Below are positions 5,705 to 6,448 of a stretch of 6,448 bases of DNA, one piece after another. The translations under genes were made by a program, and so were the position numbers. The notes beneath the pieces are model-generated. The model was given only the letters and a program-made list of their open reading frames with translations, did no database searches and was not told where the DNA came from. How positions within the stretch are numbered: position 1 is the stretch's first letter; every line of letters begins with the position of its first letter. The stretch comes from JBJFCE01 sp964437825 (GTDB lineage: Bacteria > Bacillota > Clostridia > Lachnospirales > Lachnospiraceae): NCBI GenBank assembly GCA_964437825.1, contig CAYTIH010000079.1:1-6448 (forward strand). Reading direction: 5' to 3'.

Positions 5705-5805
5705 ATAGGAAACACCTTGCTGCGTTAAAGTACGCTGATTTCCTATGATATCAAAACGCTCCGCGCGGATCGCACTGCGGCGTCCGGTTGAAAATTGATA
5801 GGAAA
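5705..5805. repeat. Inverted-repeat intergenic element, possible dispersed repeat
   Basis: ATAGGAAA (5705-5712) is inverted as TTTCCTAT (5739-5746), and ATAGGAAA recurs directly at 5798-5805. Between the first arms lies GCGT-TAAAGT-ACGC (5722-5735). Between the second and third lie GATATC, the perfect palindrome CCGCGCGG (5761-5768) and a GC-rich run unlike the surrounding AT-rich DNA. No ORF is present. Layered palindromes between a terminator and the next gene suggest a short non-coding repeat of the BOX or MITE kind, inferred without a genome to count copies. Confidence 0.45.
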
Positions 5806-5825
5806 ATGCCGGGGAGTAAAGTCAT

Positions 5826-5841
5826 ATTCTTTAATAAGAAT
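5826..5841. promoter_or_regulatory. Palindrome upstream of the cwlD-like gene
   Basis: ATTCTT-TAAT-AAGAAT is a perfect inverted repeat 20 bases before the start codon. GTCATATT (5821-5828), which overlaps it, resembles a sporulation sigma-E -35 box, but no matching -10 element is found at the expected 13-14 bases. A weak sigma-A pair, TTGATA (5795-5800) and TAAAGT (5817-5822), lies just upstream. The true promoter is undecided. Confidence 0.3.
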
Positions 5842-5861
5842 CGGAAAAAGAGCTTTTGTAT

Positions 5862-6448
5862 ATGAAAATAAGCATGAAAAAAAACAAAAAGCTGCAAAAT
5901 AAGGAAGCGGAGGTTATTTTAATCGGCTTCGGACTTCTGTTATTGTGTGCACTGCTGTACCAAAGCCCATGGAAAGGGTTGAAAGAAGATTCACAAGGAA
6001 ACGGCAAAGAAGCGGAGTTAGACGAGGAAAATATCGGAAACGAAACGGCAGATCAAGGAAATGAGACTGTGCTGACTGCTTCGAAAGGAAGTCAAAATGA
6101 CAATCCTGTCGTTGTGATTGATGCAGGACACGGCGGAAGGGACGGCGGTAAGCTGTCCGTGGACGGCGTCACTTATGAGAAGGACATTAATCTGCAGATT
6201 GCCTATAAGCTGAAAGCATATCTTGAGGCGGAAAATATTACGGTAATCATGACCAGAGAGGGAGATGACGGATTATATACGGAAAATGATAATAATAAAA
6301 AGGCAGCGGATTTGAAGCGCCGAATAGAGATTATAGATAAGGCGGTTCCGGATCTGGTTATCAGCGTGCATCAGAACAGTTATCATGAATCAAGTGTGAA
6401 AGGAGCGCAAACTTTTTATTATACGGACAGCGAGAACGGTCAAAGGCT
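5862..6448 (+). CDS. cwlD: N-acetylmuramoyl-L-alanine amidase, CwlD-like, N-terminal 195 codons
   Basis: A zinc-dependent Amidase_3 enzyme that removes the peptide from muramic acid. CwlD does this in spore cortex as a step toward muramic-delta-lactam, which is needed for germination. Residues 1-16 are basic and charged, 17-33 form a membrane segment (VILIGFGLLLLCALL), and 34-80 are a polar linker rich in Glu, Asn and Gln. The catalytic domain then starts with VVVIDAGHGGRDGG. The zinc ligands are visible as His90 (DAGHGG), Glu106 (TYEKDINL) and His170 (SVHQNS). The order and spacing are typical of the family. The C-terminal part with the catalytic glutamate is beyond the right edge. The start at 5862 has only a weak ribosome binding site (AAAGAG near 5847-5852), and ATG 5874 is an alternative. 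The amidase family is certain. CwlD rather than a vegetative amidase is inferred from the single membrane anchor, the lack of wall-binding repeats so far, and the GH18 neighbour. Confidence 0.88.
   Translation, partial: MKISMKKNKKLQNKEAEVILIGFGLLLLCALLYQSPWKGLKEDSQGNGKEAELDEENIGNETADQGNETVLTASKGSQNDNPVVVIDAGHGGRDGGKLSVDGVTYEKDINLQIAYKLKAYLEAENITVIMTREGDDGLYTENDNNKKAADLKRRIEIIDKAVPDLVISVHQNSYHESSVKGAQTFYYTDSENGQR

Overview
This window looks like chromosomal DNA from an anaerobic, probably spore-forming low-GC Firmicute, most likely a clostridium of the Lachnospiraceae type (inferred from gene content, not proven). Pointers are an oxygen-sensitive pyruvate formate-lyase, a MecA-type adaptor, a CwlD-like amidase next to a spore-cortex-style GH18 glycosidase, strong AGGAGG ribosome binding sites and AT-rich sigma-A promoters.

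Layout. Bases 1-1535 (minus) hold the first 511 codons of pflB; the glycyl-radical end lies off the left edge. A 283-base divergent spacer carries a good pflB promoter and short palindromes. It separates pflB from a small DUF1858-type CxxC protein (1819-2010, plus). That gene converges on mecA (2094-2855, minus) through one bidirectional terminator at 2030-2068. The mecA promoter (2942-2970, minus) is overlapped and flanked by two palindromes.

From 2971 to 3449 there is no convincing gene. The stretch has a near-consensus plus-strand promoter (3043-3071). About 180 bases of highly foldable sequence follow (roughly 3078-3256), with a three-way junction in which two helices abut on a shared closing stem. 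I read this as an unidentified structured non-coding RNA. After it comes a leader (3372-3436) with mutually exclusive hairpins, one of which masks the ribosome binding site of a 70-residue protein of unknown function (3450-3662). A 14-codon ORF with an excellent ribosome binding site (3734-3778) sits between that gene and the next promoter.

Bases 3873-5591 encode a membrane-anchored, SH3-containing GH18 glycosidase with its own extended -10 promoter and a strong terminator (5666-5699). The spacer to the next gene (5705-5861) contains an inverted-repeat element that resembles a dispersed intergenic repeat. The window ends inside a membrane-anchored Amidase_3 protein (from 5862), probably CwlD.

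Functionally there are two themes. The left side is anaerobic and redox metabolism (pflB, DUF1858 protein) plus regulated proteolysis (mecA). The right side is peptidoglycan or spore-cortex processing (GH18, CwlD-like). The most unexplained part is the structured RNA and leader region at 3043-3449.
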